Of a stretch of 64,000 nt of DNA, positions 24,401 to 39,400 are shown in pieces. The notes below the pieces were generated by a model, which did not search any database, had not been told where the DNA came from, and saw only the letters and a list, made by a program, of their open reading frames with translations. Positions within the stretch are counted from its first letter, which is position 1. The number at the start of each line of letters is the position of its first letter. This stretch comes from Luscinia megarhynchos (lineage: Eukaryota; Chordata; Aves; Passeriformes; Turdidae), in the NCBI GenBank assembly GCA_034336665.1, contig CM067572.1, positions 6,626,286-6,690,285 of the forward strand. Direction: 5' to 3'. A program made the position numbers and the translations under genes.

Positions 24401-27400
24401 TGAGATTTAGGATGACGAATGAAATTAGCAGTGACCAGAAGGAGGGAACAACTGTGGCTACTAGAAAATGATGCCAAGAAATAGAAACAGAATTAGAGAA
24501 GGGTAGAATCCAAATTAAGGTGCTACTTTTTCAGCCTCCACACATTACTCATGGGTCTCCAAAAAGGAGATCCATAGCAGAATATTTGCAGAGCACTAAA
24601 ACCTTTCCAAATTTCTCCAGTTCCTATAAGGAAGTGGCCAGTGTTTCAGTGAACCGACATCACTGGGGGCACAGTTTCTCACCCTATTTATGTCAAAGAC
24701 AACAGCACAAATAAATCTATTGAGATTTAGACAGAACCATTTGAGAGCGAGGTGCTAATCAAAATTACTTGAAGGTTTTCTGAACTGGTCTGGATAGTTT
24801 TGTGTGAATCTTTGTTACAAGGCTGACGACTTTGGTACAGCTGCACAGCCAGGCTTGATTGGAAAAACAGAGCTTAGAGTGTGATTGCATGGCTTGCTGC
24901 AACCCTCCTTAGGTGCTGGGGAAAAGGAAAGCATTCTGTCTTCCACTCAGGAAGAAATTCAGGATTGTCTGACTTCAGTCTTCAGTACAGGATTGTCTGA
25001 GTCATGCAATTACTAGATCTGTGGAGGAATCTGCTATGTTCCTCTGTGGAAAAGGAAATAAATTGGGAATCATTCACTCTTGGAGAGGAGGTTTCACTCC
25101 AGGTAATGGCAGTGAACTGCCCCTGACCACTCTGTTACACCACTTCAGAATTCGCTCTCATTCCAGACTTCAAGAAAATAAATTCATATAAAGAGTTGTG
25201 AGATTATACTGAAATATCCATTTAGGAGTTGAAAGACTGGGATAATGAATCAGATCACTCCCTCTTTAACTCTTATCAACCATGACCAGAGACAACTGAA
25301 TCCCTAAAAAGATTCCTGTTCAACAGATGCCTCCATTCTCATTCAGCACAAATCTGCAATGCCCTGGAATAAAAAATATGTGATCATGTTTTAACTAGCA
25401 GTAATTTTGAGATTCAGTATGAGGTAAAAAAAATGGAAATGTTCCTTTCCTTCAGATTAAAATTAATAAAACTACTGAAAATTAATTATTAATGGCCTTA
25501 TTTAGCCAGATTAATTTATAGAAATAATTATACATATATATATATATGATCTTTATATTAGAATTTTTGCTTGCATTTTTGCATTAAAATTCCTTATGAA
25601 TCAATGGTAGTAAATATCAAATCATATTTCTGCAGATAGTAAGCAAACATATAAGTGGATTTAGGTATTAAATTCAAATTCTGCTGTTTAATGATATATA
25701 TATAGTTCTTGCAGAAGTTCACTGTGTTTACACTGCATATAAAAAGCCAGTGAATTACTGTGCACTCAAGTAGCCACACTGATTTCCATCTACAGAGAGT
25801 CAAAGGAGGAGGGAAAGTGCAATGAGGAGAAGACCAGCTTTGCTATAACCTGTCTCAGCTCATCCTACACTGCTTGGACACAGGACCAGCAGTCATTTTG
25901 CAATGATAAGGAAATATTTGCTGGTTTGGGCCAGGCTGCAGCATTCTGAGGACATTCAGCACAAGGGGCTCTGAAACTGCTACAGCAAAGCTGCTCTGAG
26001 CACCTGGGCCTGGTGCTGACCCAATGTCAACAGCAGAGCAGCTCAAGGTCCTGGAGAAGAGAATTGTAAATATCACACACATTTCAATATTGTCATTATT
26101 GCAGCCTTTGCTGAAGTCTATTTCAGCTGCCATTGGCAGCAATTTTTTCATTGTCTTCAGTGGCAGGAGGGTTAAATTAATATTGAGCCTTTCTGAAACC
26201 TTGGCTTTGGATCAAGGCTCCTAGATCTAATTTTAGCTCTATTTGCTACACCACCAGTGCCAATTAACCTCATTTAATGTTTTGCCACCTTAAGCCTGGT
26301 GAAATCCTTTGCACCAACCAAAAGTTTTCAGACCAGTTGAACACATTTAGCACATTCTCAGATCAGCTGCAGTTAAGAGGAATGACAACCAGGAAAAATG
26401 TTAGTACCATCTGACTGCTTCCAAGCAGAAAATTCTGCATTTTGTCAAAGTGGCTATTTTTACTCTTAGTATTTAAAAATATGTTGAAGCAGTTAAACAA
26501 ATGGGAGGCAAAATATTTCCAGGCTCTTTATTTCTTGTGATCCAATGAAAGGGGGCAGGGGATGTATTTATAAATTTTCCTGTTGTCATAACTTTTAGAA
26601 TTTTCCCTGTCCTCTATTGCCAAAAATTAATTTGCAATATTCCTAATTGACCAATGCATAAGAAAGGTCTGCCATTGTTCTCTGAATTATTGCATTACCA
26701 TACTCATTGATATAAAAGACACAGTAAGTTAAATTGTGTGCTTAACTAGGTAAGATTTCCTTAGCTGATATCTTCTTGAAACAAAATCTGCAAATTTTGC
26801 TAAGGTTTAGACATAAAAATGTTTATCAAGGCAAAGATTCCCACTGTGTTTTGCAAGAGTATCAAATAAAATGCATGTGAATGACTCAAGTTCCTAGTTC
26901 CTAATTTAAAATATGGTTTGGCCAGTTTTAGGCCCATCCAAAGAAATGTCTAAATAGTGAGACAGGAATATTGGAGGTACAGAAAGAACTTCAATCAGTA
27001 CTCATGGGAACTACAAAGCTGATGGTCCTGGAATATGTTTTCCTAGGCTAGAACAAATTAATCCCATCTTTTTCCTCCTATTGTCACATAATTTAGCTGT
27101 AATGTGCTCTGATGCTTCAAAGCAGTACATTATACAGCAGATGGTTCATGTGACATTGTGTTGTAAATAAAATGATGCTGGGAAGGACAGCTCAAAATTT
27201 CTTATGCATAAGCTCACAAAACAGTGTGGCATCTGCAGTTTAATCAGAGAAATGTGGAATAAGAAAATAACAGCTTTTTTTTCCATCTCTGAGACTTCTC
27301 AGATGGAAGTTTTTGCACCTTCTTGCTTTTTTTAAAATTTATTCTAACTCATCACCAGTAGGATGGTAGTTGATAAAACAATTGCTTTAATGGAATAGAA

Positions 27401-30400
27401 GTACAGAATGGATCTGAATCCCCATCTTGCACTTTTTAAAAATTCAAATACCATTTTTTTTGTGAAACAGAGCTAATTATTAGAAAGATTGTGTTAAAAC
27501 ATAGTTCTTATGAAACTTGGAAATTATGGAGACAAAGAATCGTGGGGCAAAAAATCAAATCCAATTTCAAGAATAACATAAAAGGTAACGAGGTCTGCAA
27601 GCACCCAAACACTGCAAGGGATCTGGACCCTCTCTAATAAAAAATCTGTTTTGCTCACCACTTTATTCCTAAAAGGTTCCCCAATGGCATAGACATCTTT
27701 AAACCTTCTTAAGAAAGAATTACCTCACAAATCTTCATTAATCTCAAAGTTTGACATCTTAAAACCATTCCCAAAGCTCTGAAGTGAATACTGGGTGGAG
27801 GATAAAGTTTGGTGTCTTCATTTACTGAACTGTTAATTAATTCCTTTCGAACTAGGCCACAAAGAACCTGAGATTTACTTCCTTTTCTTGATCAGTTTTC
27901 TGGCTAATCTTTTCACTTGGAGCTTTCCCAATTGAAGAATATTACAGAAACATCCAAAGCCTAAAAAATGAATTTTTGACCTGTATCTATTCTCTGCTTA
28001 AGAAAGCACTAATCTTTCAGAGATGGGTTCCAATTTATTTCAATCACTCCAGCTTTCTTACCACTTCATTTTAGCTAGGATGACAATTCAGCTCTTTTCA
28101 TATGCAAATGGAAACAACTGCTCTATAAGGTCTTGAAGAATCCTTTCCTTTACATTTTAAGTACCTGTCCCAAGGTTCTATTTTAAGCAGAAAGAATAAC
28201 TTAAGGCTTCCAGCTACAGTTGGGGAAACATTTAATTTGATTCTTTTTAATAGCTATTTTTGAGACTACTTTAAAGAATTTTAACAACCTGTCTCTGTTG
28301 CCTCAGAATGACCTCTTAGGGTGGTTTTTAAAAAAATTTTTTAACAATACATTCTCCTCCTTACTTTACTCTGCAAAGACATTCAATAATGTCTTGTAAT
28401 CTGTTGTTGGACTCAACTCATTTTTCTTCCTGCTGAGTGTCTGGAAACTCCCCATCACACAAGTTCCTAGCAATTGCAGGAGTACTGACATCATTTGCTT
28501 AACCACTAGTACCGAGATGTTCAGCATCAGATTCCCTGTGCTGCCTTCACAGGTCACAGCACAGCACGTCCCACCCCGAGGATCAGCCTCAGCGCAGGCA
28601 GGAACATCTAAAGCATCTTAAGCAGTGGCAATTTGAAAGCAAGTTCCCTCCTTTCCTGCCAGGAGCGAATGTGTATGATGTGGGACATCAAAAACATCTC
28701 CTGTGCCTCACCAGCAGTTGTTGATGAAGAATTTATTTGATCTGGAAAGACACAATGCCTTCTGTGCTTAGTTTATGAAAGAGCTAATTTACTCATTGTG
28801 TCCATTTCAGCCTTGTATGCTGAGACCAGATTTTTTGTGTGTGCAATAAAATCCCGAGAAACCATGTTAGGAACCCTGCATCTTACCATAGCATATCATG
28901 ATAAAACCTACAAATCAGCTTAATTACTTCAACAATAAATTCTCTTTCTAGCTAGAAGCCAGTATCAGATTTAGGTACAGTTTTCTTTCTCATCAGCCAA
29001 TATTCATCTAGAATAGTTCAATTGTCAACAGTGGAATTAGAATGGCGTAAAACTTGAGTTAGAAGAGTATTAAAATACATGACTAAAATTTAAATCTAAA
29101 CTCAGACATCCCTAAAGTGTTCTAGATGGTTTGGAGACTAATGAGCCTGCAGTCCATGCTAAAAATAACCAGTTGTGAGGAGCTGGTTTCACAGCTTCAT
29201 CTTCTGTACCCTAAGAACTCATTTCAGAGGCTGTTACATAATTTAGCCTGAAATTCTGTCCTTGCTGGAATGGAGCTGTCTTGGCTCTTTGTGGCAATGG
29301 GATTTTGAAGGGTTGCCCACGAAACCCCTGAGAAGATAATGATGGTCCAGGCCAATACTTATATCTAATTTTTTGTTGAGTTCTGCTAAAAACTTGTATT
29401 CTACTTTGTGTCTAGGCAGGATCAGTTTGGACTAGCGGTATAGGACAACACTCAAGAGATGTTTTAGATGTTGGAAATGTAGAAGTTAGTGAAAAAAAAC
29501 CCCAGAAATACAAAGCAGAACTATCCAAATACATTTATCTTCTTAACCCAAATAGATTCACCAGGAAACAAGAATACTCCTATGTTTAGCATTCTGCCAC
29601 TAGTTGCAAAAACGTGAAAATGGTGCATGGTCGGTGCTTATGCACAGCTCTGCTTTACACCAGGTAATTGTGCTGTTCATTGATTCTGAGCTCTGGTTTC
29701 ACAGTGGAGACTTGGGCTTAAAGAGCTTATGGCACACAGCTGCTGGGGAGAAATGTTTCCCTCCCTTTACCTGCGGTTTGGAATTAGCTACATTTTTGAG
29801 CATTTACCCATTTGCTCTAGCATTAAAAATCCAGCTTAAAAACTTGGTTCTCTTTAATGTTTTTTTATTTCTAAGGGTTTTGGATTTCTTTTTTTTTAAA
29901 GAGACAAGCTGCTATTTTAAATTAATAGCTGCATGAATTGCTCTGCATGAATCTTTTCTCTGCTTTAAATAACCCATTTCCAACTTTCTCCTCTGCTTGT
30001 GCTGCAAGATGAAAAAGAAATCTGTAGAACATAAGCTGAAAATGAAAACAGTAAATGAAATAATACCTCAACAGCAGCCTTTGCTCTTTCAAATTCCTCC
30101 TCCAAGGAGTGATTTCTGGAGAGAAGGGGTGTTCCCCAACGCTGCTCCTTGCTTGACCGTGCCTAAAAAATAAAAGAATAAATCAGAAAGGGATGATAGA
30201 CTCTGTCACACTTCTGAGTTATTTCCTTAATTGTCTAGGGCCCCAAATGGCATTTTTCTTGGGGAAAACTGCTTGGTTCCCTGCATGAATTCCTCTGAAT
30301 TCTCTTCCACTGTAGTAGAGACCACTTCTCATGGGAAGCAGAGTAATTTATCTTTTCCAGATTTTTCTTTCACTCAAAATGTGTGAAAGATAAAAAGACA

Positions 30401-33400
30401 ACCAAGAAAAGGCAATGCAAGGGTTGGACTACAAAAAGACAGAGCTGACTATTTTGTATAAGACTTTTGTCTTCCTTGTTCCTTTTGCATTGTGAATGTG
30501 GAAATGCATTCCACTGACTATGATCCAGGAAAAAACACTTTCTTTCCCCCTGCACATTTTGTGGTTTTCTTTCAGGTTTTTTTGGGATCACATTGGAGAG
30601 CCAGCTTTGCCCTGGATTCCACTGGAAGGGCAAATCCTCTTTACAATCAGCACCTCTCTTATGTACCATACAATTGGTCAATCCCGTTGGAAGCACATAA
30701 TAACTTTTTCCCTGTTCTTTTCTAAAAACAATGGGGTTTTTTTGTTTTGTTTTTTGCTTTTTTTTTTTCTTCAAAAAGCACTATACAAAACCAAACCATA
30801 TTTAAGGATGGCAGAAAAAGCACAAAGTGGCCTAATCTTGCTAAACAATGCTCTGACTGCTAATCCCTTCCCTAGTGTTTGTCAAGAGGTTAAACTCATT
30901 AGCCACTTGTGTGCCTGTTCTTCCAATTGCATTAATTTCCCCGATTATATTTCTGATGACTGTACTTGTAATATTCAATTTCTGTGAACCACACTGCTAA
31001 AAGGCTAATTTTGATCACATCAGACTCATCGGGCTGTCTCTGCAAATGCTGGAATGGGCACTGCTGGGGTGGAACATCTGACAGCTTTCTGAGCTCTCAT
31101 ATATGTCATGTGTAATGTATGGTCAAACACATTTCTCTGGTTGTACACACATGGCTTTTTTCCTAGAAAGATGACATTCATTTGTCAAATGAGCCCTAGG
31201 TTTTCTGTTTTGTTCCTGAGGCTTTGGTCTCTCGGGTAGAGAGTGATGAGTGAAATGCACATTGAGTGGATGGAACACATAAGGTAAGAAAACAACGATA
31301 CAACACAATTTCTGTGAGCAGCACTTGGTGGTGGTGGGCACTGTGTGTGTTCCTTGTGCTGGCCTCTGGACTTTGCTCTGACAGGAAACTCAGATAATGA
31401 AGGAATGTCTACACTGAGGATCTATTTCTGCTTTCACATCTTGCGCCTCTAGTCCATGTTTGGAAAATAATGTTTTCCTTTGGTGAGGCCAGGAAGAGAT
31501 TTCAGGTTGTCATTGAGAACAAACTAAAACCCAGCCCTATAGATAAAGCAGCTCTTTTACTGATTAATAGAATTTAGGGCAGAAGAGATAACTGGTTCAG
31601 AGCCTTCATTTGTCTGTGAATCATATGATGGCATTTGTCACTCAACAGCCATGGAACCAAAATGATATTCTTCAGAGAATGAACTGAGGTTGTCTGGATA
31701 AATGTCTTTGAGGAAGCTGCTTGGGTTTAATTTAAAGTTATCAGGAGACTTAATGTCACCACTTTCTTTGCAATTTGTTTAACTGTCCTCCTTGTTTCTC
31801 TTATTCATTTTAGTTTCAGTTTCCCTCTATTACTTTTTTTTCCCCATACTTTTTAATACTCCTTACTTTCTCTGTAGCAAGATACTGATGATTTTAATCA
31901 GGTTTTAATGATATAAAGACGTTTAATGATATAAAAGCATCACAATATTAAATATTCTCAATATGAAACATTCAGATTTTAACCTTTTTGTGTCCCTTTT
32001 ACTCTCCCTCTTAGTTTTTATAGCCATACAGACAAGCAAAGTGAACCCTTTATTCCAGCACCTATCCTGCTGCTTCTTCATGCAGACATCAGATGATCTC
32101 TGTCTCTCACTAATTATGTTTGTTTCTACACACTCCTCTTTCCCCCAGTATGCACAGGGAACACTCATAGTGCTGTAAGTAGAGCCTGCATTCATGCTGT
32201 GAAATGTGTGATTTTCCAAGGGACTGTATTGCAATACATATTTATACAGATGCCTTGATCACCATCTCCTTTGACACATCTCTTATTTTCAATTTTTATT
32301 CCACTGTTGCATCATATGGAAATTTTCTGAGGAATTGGCTTGGGTGTTTATTTTCAGATCAATAAAACAGAAAACATTGTTTCTCTTTGGAATCTCAGAA
32401 CAACCTCTATGTGATTGCAATTCCTAGTAAATAACTACTGCTCCTAAGACCTCAGGTTGGCCAGGTTTAATCTGTTTAACCACTGCTTTATTCACATTGT
32501 GTGGTGCAAATTTTACAATCAGAATTTGACATATTAATTCAAAACTCTTGTAGACTATCACACATCAACATTTATCAATTTGACCTGTAATCTGATCAAA
32601 TAATTAAATTTGTTTTTCTTGACACAGGACTCTGTTGATAGGCTCTAATTATGTTCCTGGCCTTTTCATTATTTATGAGTTGGCTCCTGCAAACTGTTTG
32701 ATTACTTCTGCTTTTTACCCATTTGTTTCCAGTGACTGCTGTTCCTTAGGTCAAGGACAATCCTGTAAATGAGGATGTTCAGACTGAGCTGTGCTGCAGA
32801 AGGGCAGAGTGAGCTTCTAGGGGCAGCACAGAGGTGAGGGGGAAGAGAACAAGAAGCACAGAGGTTCCCTCCCCTGCCACATGACAGAGTATAGACTCTG
32901 TCCCCACATCATCCCCAGAGAAACAGAATTTCTCCTCCATTAAATGAACAGCAGGAGGGCAGAAAAGATCATTAACAAAAGCCACATAAGCTGCAATTGC
33001 AAAGGACAATGCAGAGTTGTCCAGGTTGTGACACCAGAAATGAAAAGCCCCAGGAAAAGCCCCAAACTCGCTGCTTTTTGCTAGTCCAGGAGGATGGGAA
33101 TGGAATGCCAGGACTGGAGAACTGCACAGCTGCAGCAGGGGGTGGGGTGGGAGCCTGCAGCTGTGTCCAAGGCTGGACACTGCACACTATGGTGAGAATA
33201 TATTTGGTATTCTCACCTCTCTACAATGGAGGTGCTGTAGCTTCTATGCTCAGGGACAAAACCTTCCATTCCAATGCATTTGCACACACTTTCCTGCACT
33301 TGTATTCTCTTTATGTGCTGCTGCACCTTAGGTGTTGGTGAGATGCTTAAATTACATTATTAACTTTTGATCAAGTCTTCAAATAATGAGTTAAATCTGT

Positions 33401-36400
33401 CCCTTGAAGCTCTTCACTTCCTTAGAGTAAGTGGCACATCCAAGGAAAGTTAGGGCCATTAGTCTTTCTGTAGCTATTTGGGAGAAGTGGGGAATTAATT
33501 TCACATTCTAAATATTGTTGCATCCAACTGGAGATTTTTAAGTTTTACAAGATTTGCACTATACCTTTGTCTAAGAGCATTGACATATTATAATTAGGTA
33601 CAGATTTTTAGCATGTTAGGGGTTTTGTATACCCTGTGTGAGCAATGAAATATTTAAAATATCCAGGAAAATATTTAAAAAGTTAAAATATGAGCAGACC
33701 CTATGCATAAACAATGGAACATATTATCTCCCTGTGCAGTTTGCAATTTTAAGATTAAAAATAAACCTTCCAAATCCCTCCCCACCTCCCCCAAACACTC
33801 TAGGATATCTCAGTACAAATAAAAGCATAACAAGGAACTTTTCAGAATGGCAGATAAAAGAAAGAAAAAGGCTACTTTGGGCCAATGCAGTTTAAGAGTT
33901 AATAATCTGTAAAATATGATATGAATAAATGCTGAGAAGCAAGACAGCCACATCCAGTGACAGCCACCAGTGACCACTGCCCGTTACAGCCTTCAAACAC
34001 ATTTCTCCCTTCTTAGTCAAAGCTTGTCTTTTGGATTTTGTATTGGCACAAGTGCTGGTAAACAAAGGATTTTGTTAAGAAGATTGCGTAATTTTCATGA
34101 AAATATGACCTAGTTACTTAGCATTTCACTTTGAGGAGCTAAATCTAACGTGTCAAAGATGAGTGATGAGGTGATTGGGAAACTGCTGATGGAAAACTGC
34201 AGCAAGTTTGACAAGATGAAATCTTTAGGGTATGGCAGAATGTGTTGCATTTGGAAAGGTTCCCCTTAAATGAGATAGACAAGACCTATAGAGGACAAAG
34301 TATGGAAAACATATGCTTTGATAAAAGCCCTAACGTGATTTCTTTTGCAAACAGATTAAGAACTCGGTCAAGACAGATGAGCCTGTGAGTTGGGAGCTGA
34401 CAACTCTGACAGTCCAAGTATGAGCAGGATGAAGCAGGCAGTGAACAAAACCACATGTCTGAGTAACCTACCTAGAATAAAAACACATTTTCACTTCATT
34501 TTCTCTGCATTAATAATTGCCAGTTTAACATTTTGTTGCTCAAATGTACACAAGTTTGAAACAAGCAGGTAGTGACAAACCAAAACAAAACATGACATGG
34601 ACCAAGACAACGGATCAAAAATTTAGTCCCTGCTTTTTTTTCAAGTTGGCTTATTCAACTTCACGGTTTTTTATTTTGAAGTATCAGTCATTTTACAAAA
34701 TGTTATGGAGCCTCAACTGACTGAACTTAAACTAAGTGAAAAATGTGGATTTTTGCTTCTGCAGTGGAAGATAAAAAGGAAATAGATCATATAAAGTAGA
34801 GATACACTGCATTTGTAATTGCTTTTACAGAAAGCAACAGCATTTGAATCCTGTGACTGTCTACCTGACTTACACAAAACTTGGTTGAGCACAAATATCC
34901 TGGAATTTATATCTGTTGGGCTGAGGAACAGCTTCCTAAAAGAAGGTCAGAGGTGCTTCAATATGAGCTGGACAAAGCACATGAGAACACACCATCCACT
35001 TCAAGTGGATGGCTGTGTGTAATAGATCTTTTCCATTGCTAAGATGTGCAAATCTATTGTAGAGAAAGGAAATATATCATCATTATAGCTAGTGTGAGGC
35101 TTTCCAGAGGGAAAAACCCCCTGTTTGCAATGTAGAGATTGCAGGGAAGTAAAGGACACTTTTTTTCCTAAGAAAAACCCAAAAATGGATCTGGGATCAG
35201 TTCTATGACTGGGTTCTATTTCTATTCTCTGGAAAAAAAAAAAAAAGAAAAAAAAAGAAAAAAAAAGAAAAAAAAGAAAAGAAAAGAAAATCTCAGGATA
35301 CACATTTGGCAAGCAGTGTCTCATTTTTCCATTTTCAAATGAGGCTATTATTTTTCGTTAATTTCCAGATTTTCTATCTGACAAAGTATTTGAAGTCCAG
35401 GCCTAAAAATAACTGTGGAAGGTGAGAAAATTAGTTTTAACTAAAAGCTAATCCACCAGAAAACTCTCTCTTTTCCCTTTCAGTGGCAATGGCTGAAATC
35501 TTTCAGTTAAAAAGTAAGAAGCAGCAAAGAAGGTGTGTGAACAACCTGCTCTATTTGGAATACAGATAAAAATATTTGTACCTGTATGTGCAGACATACA
35601 TGCAACCCTCAGTAATCATTTCCAACAAGACCTGTCCAAGACACAATACAACAGTGGAATTGGGCAAATCTACAAACCTTTAGCCCAGATCCCTCCGTAT
35701 TAGAGTTCCTTTTCCAGCAGGAAAAAGTCCTGTGACCACACTGCTCCCCCACCTGTGGAGATAAACTGCTAATGAACATTGGTGTAATGATTGCTTCCTG
35801 CTTTCCTTAGCAATTTCCCAATTCTGGGGATTCCTTCCTGATCAAGAGACCTAAAGGACAGATATTTAACATGGGTAGGGAACCATTAGAAGTCTGAAAT
35901 TTCAGAACTGGAGGAAGTGAAAAAAGATGGGGCTGTAAGCTGTAGTTTGAAGCTTTCCCTCTGTACAGGAAGGTCACAGTTCACTGCAGTATTACACTCT
36001 GAAAGTTTCAGATGCTGACAGTTGATATCAGAACCTATTCATTTCAGAGGTGCATGCAGGTATTTTCCCTGATGATCCTGAAAATATCCCTTGAATAATT
36101 CTCCCAGAATGTCAATGGCTAGCCAGTGGGTAGTTCCTCCTTGTCTTTTTATTGTTAATGAATCTACCAAATCCTCTTACCTGTATTGCAGGTGCAAGTT
36201 CTAATTCTGATGCTGAATCAGAGTCCAAGGCACTCTTGACATTAGTGAGCTCAGACTGTGATCTGTTTTCTGTGGACCTAGAAATAATGCATTTACACAC
36301 TCAGCACCAGGACACTCTGCCCTATGTCTTTAAAGCACACAGTGATGGATCAGGTTATTTCTTTCAACTGAATTGTTTAACTTGAAGTTATCAAAAGTGC

Positions 36401-39400
36401 CTGGTCCCTTCTTTGTGCTCTCACTCTTGTATTTCATAGGCAGGGAAACTGAGGCTAGACAAAGACCCAAGACTATGCCTCAGTAGGTGTCTAAAAATCA
36501 ATCACCATGATAAAGGATTTCACTGCATGTCTCTGTAGAATTCTCACCTCCATTTATTAAATATTTGCTACTTTCCAAACGATTAAAAATTGCTGGCAAA
36601 ATAGCATTTTATAGTAAACTTGCTTATGATACATTGTCCAAAATATGTGCTTGAACATATTCAATGTCATCATAACATATTTAATAATATAATTTATTAT
36701 CAAGCAAGTGTTTCTGTGAATTAAGAAAGCTGGGCTGGAAATATTTTTTTAAGGAAAGCAAAAAGCTGTACCATAAAATCTCTTTTGATGGAGCTCTGGA
36801 TGATGATGATCTCTCTGCAGAAGGGTGAACCTTGCTACTCCTGTCTCCATGAAAACTGACATCATCCCATTTCTCTATCTGTGTCTGAATATCAACTGAA
36901 AAATAAAGAATAGAAAAATATGAATCCTTTAAAGAAACTACTTCTGACAATTTTATCTTCTCTGTTAAATGTGTGTTACAGAGAAAATAATGCCACCAAA
37001 GCCTGTATTTTAATAAAGGTCCAACATACAGAAATATCATGCACCTTTCTAGATTATATGATGTGAAAATATTTGGAAATTCACAGCATTTTTCTAAATC
37101 TGTTAGCATTCATGGTCAGAATGCCACTGTAACTCGACTTAAAATCAGTGATTTGTATAGTGATTTGTATGTAATTTAGACAAATTGTAAAAATGAAGCT
37201 TCTTTTAGAGACTAACATGTAAAAATGACTATGTAGGCAACTGATATTATTCAGTTGTGTCAGACTCACTTTGCAAAGAGCAGATGTTCAGCTCCTGTTT
37301 GAAGATAAAGGTCTCTAAAAGAATTTCTGTGCTGATGAATGGAAAATTTGCTGCCTTGGTATAAATTACATTTACCTTGCAAATTTCTCAGTTGCACTGC
37401 AAGTAATTTAGTTTGGATGGAACTAAATCAAATTCACCTTTTCCAAAGCTTGTCAATAGATCAGGCTTGGCAGGATATTGAGTTGTTTTGGGGATTTTTT
37501 TTTCAGTCTGTATAAATATATCTCTCTTGTCAAGAATGGATTTTTTTCCCTCTAGTATGAATAGATAAAGCAGAATTTACAAATATAGATTGCATTTCTT
37601 ACACCTGCAGTTCTGAAAAGGACATCAGTATAGGCTGCCTGTCATTTGTGTCCTTTATCAATTTCTCATCACATCCCTACAGATTTTTCTACCATTTTAC
37701 ACACCCTGACTACATTCCTTTTTCCAAAGAAATTGCAAAACTTTATTAGCACACTTAGTGACAACTTAATAGGTATAATAGCAAAGGCAAAATGTAAAAT
37801 GTGTTCACAGTGTTTAAGGTTTAAAATGCTTCAAGTAGTTTATAATGGGGAGCAAAGGTTACACTGCTGAAATGAGGTGCAGCAAAAATTCTGGTGTTGC
37901 TCATTATTTTGTGATAGTAGCCAGGAGAAACTTGTGCTAAGCAGGGCTATGGAGCACTGATAAAATAGCTACACTCTTACCTAAATCTAGAGAAGACTTG
38001 TCTGCAACTCTGACAGCCTGGACTTTCTGCTCAGAATCCACACTGATCAGGTCAGGATTCTCTGTCTTCTTTCTGTGGGTTGAAGCTTTTAAGCCTTCAC
38101 TCCTTGAAGGATTCTCTGATTTCTTTGCTTTATTTTGGGTTTGTAAGACAGGCTCACTAAGATCCAAGAGATCCAGACCTGCTGATAATACTTAAAGACA
38201 AAATGTTAAAATTCAATGTTGTTTTAGTTCAAATAGCTCACTTTTTGAGATTTGTTTTAATTGGGAAAAAAATTATGTGTTTGCATTTGGCCAGAGTAGG
38301 TGTGTATTTCCTGGCTAAAGATGCTGACCAGTATATTAAAATATGCTGGGGATTTGAAGTGCTTAACTGAATGCAGTTCAGTGGATTTGCAAAAAAAGGC
38401 TTTTTCTCTGAAAATCTTAAAGATATGTGAGGTCTTGTGGGTGGGTCCTTCACAGATTCTCCTCTGTTGTGAAGGCTCCCTGTTCAATTGAGCTTGTAGA
38501 TAAGATTTGGTTTAATCTTATGATTTGTTAAGTCCTGGTAACAGCTGCTTAGGGCAGTGCTGTTGGGAATCCATTTGGGAATAGCTGGAGCAGGCAGGCC
38601 CCAGGGTGGAGCTGGGTCATAAAGGAATGAATATGTTTATTAAGGCTTTCTACTGTTGTTGGTGTTTGCCCTTTGGGCCATAAATGCTGAATCTAAAGTG
38701 TAATGCCATTTATATTAAGGACTGTATCAGTATGAAAGGAATATTCAATTTCAGCTCTCCTTTTAAAATTTGCCTAAAGAGTAACATTCACAATTCTTTA
38801 GCATGTAAAAGGTAGAAAAACTCCTTAGCATCATGTTACAGGGCAGGTGTTTTTGACAAATCAATTTGCATTATCTCTTGCAGTGCTATATCTGTGTTCT
38901 TGGAAATCACTGAATTTCATCAATCTTCATAGAATTATTATTTTTTTAATATTAAATAAACCTAATTAACAATCTGATAGATATTCAAGAAAGGTGTAAA
39001 ATTTACAGGTACATTTTAAAACAAAGACCATTCTTAAACAATCTGAAATAGTTCTATTCATCCCTGTAATATCTTCAGCTATATTTTCTAAAGGGAAAAA
39101 TATTACTTAGAATTGTTATCTAATTCGGTATTTCAGCTTTTGTTACTAGAACTTGTATGCTGTTTTAGACCCATATTAATAAGATGTCAAGATAATCACT
39201 CAGTTGCCAATTATTCATTTAATAATTTATAAATTTTAACTAAATGGCTTCTAACAAGCCAAGTCCTTTAATGAGGCAGCAAGACACCACAGTGGTGCTA
39301 TGCTGATATTATTGTCTCAGCTGATCTGCTCAACAGCATCGATTACCTTTGCCCAAATACTGAGTAGGAGGGGGCAAATTTCTAAAAATACTTCCAAAGG

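Noticed and set aside
30496..30987. 163-residue plus-strand open frame
   Set aside because: It includes a Phe/Leu run translated from a T-rich tract and lies in a PEX5L intron, with no resemblance to a known protein.
32779..33341. Overlapping open frames on both strands in a GC-richer patch
   Set aside because: Frames on both strands are expected from composition. None shows a family motif or splice-compatible ends.
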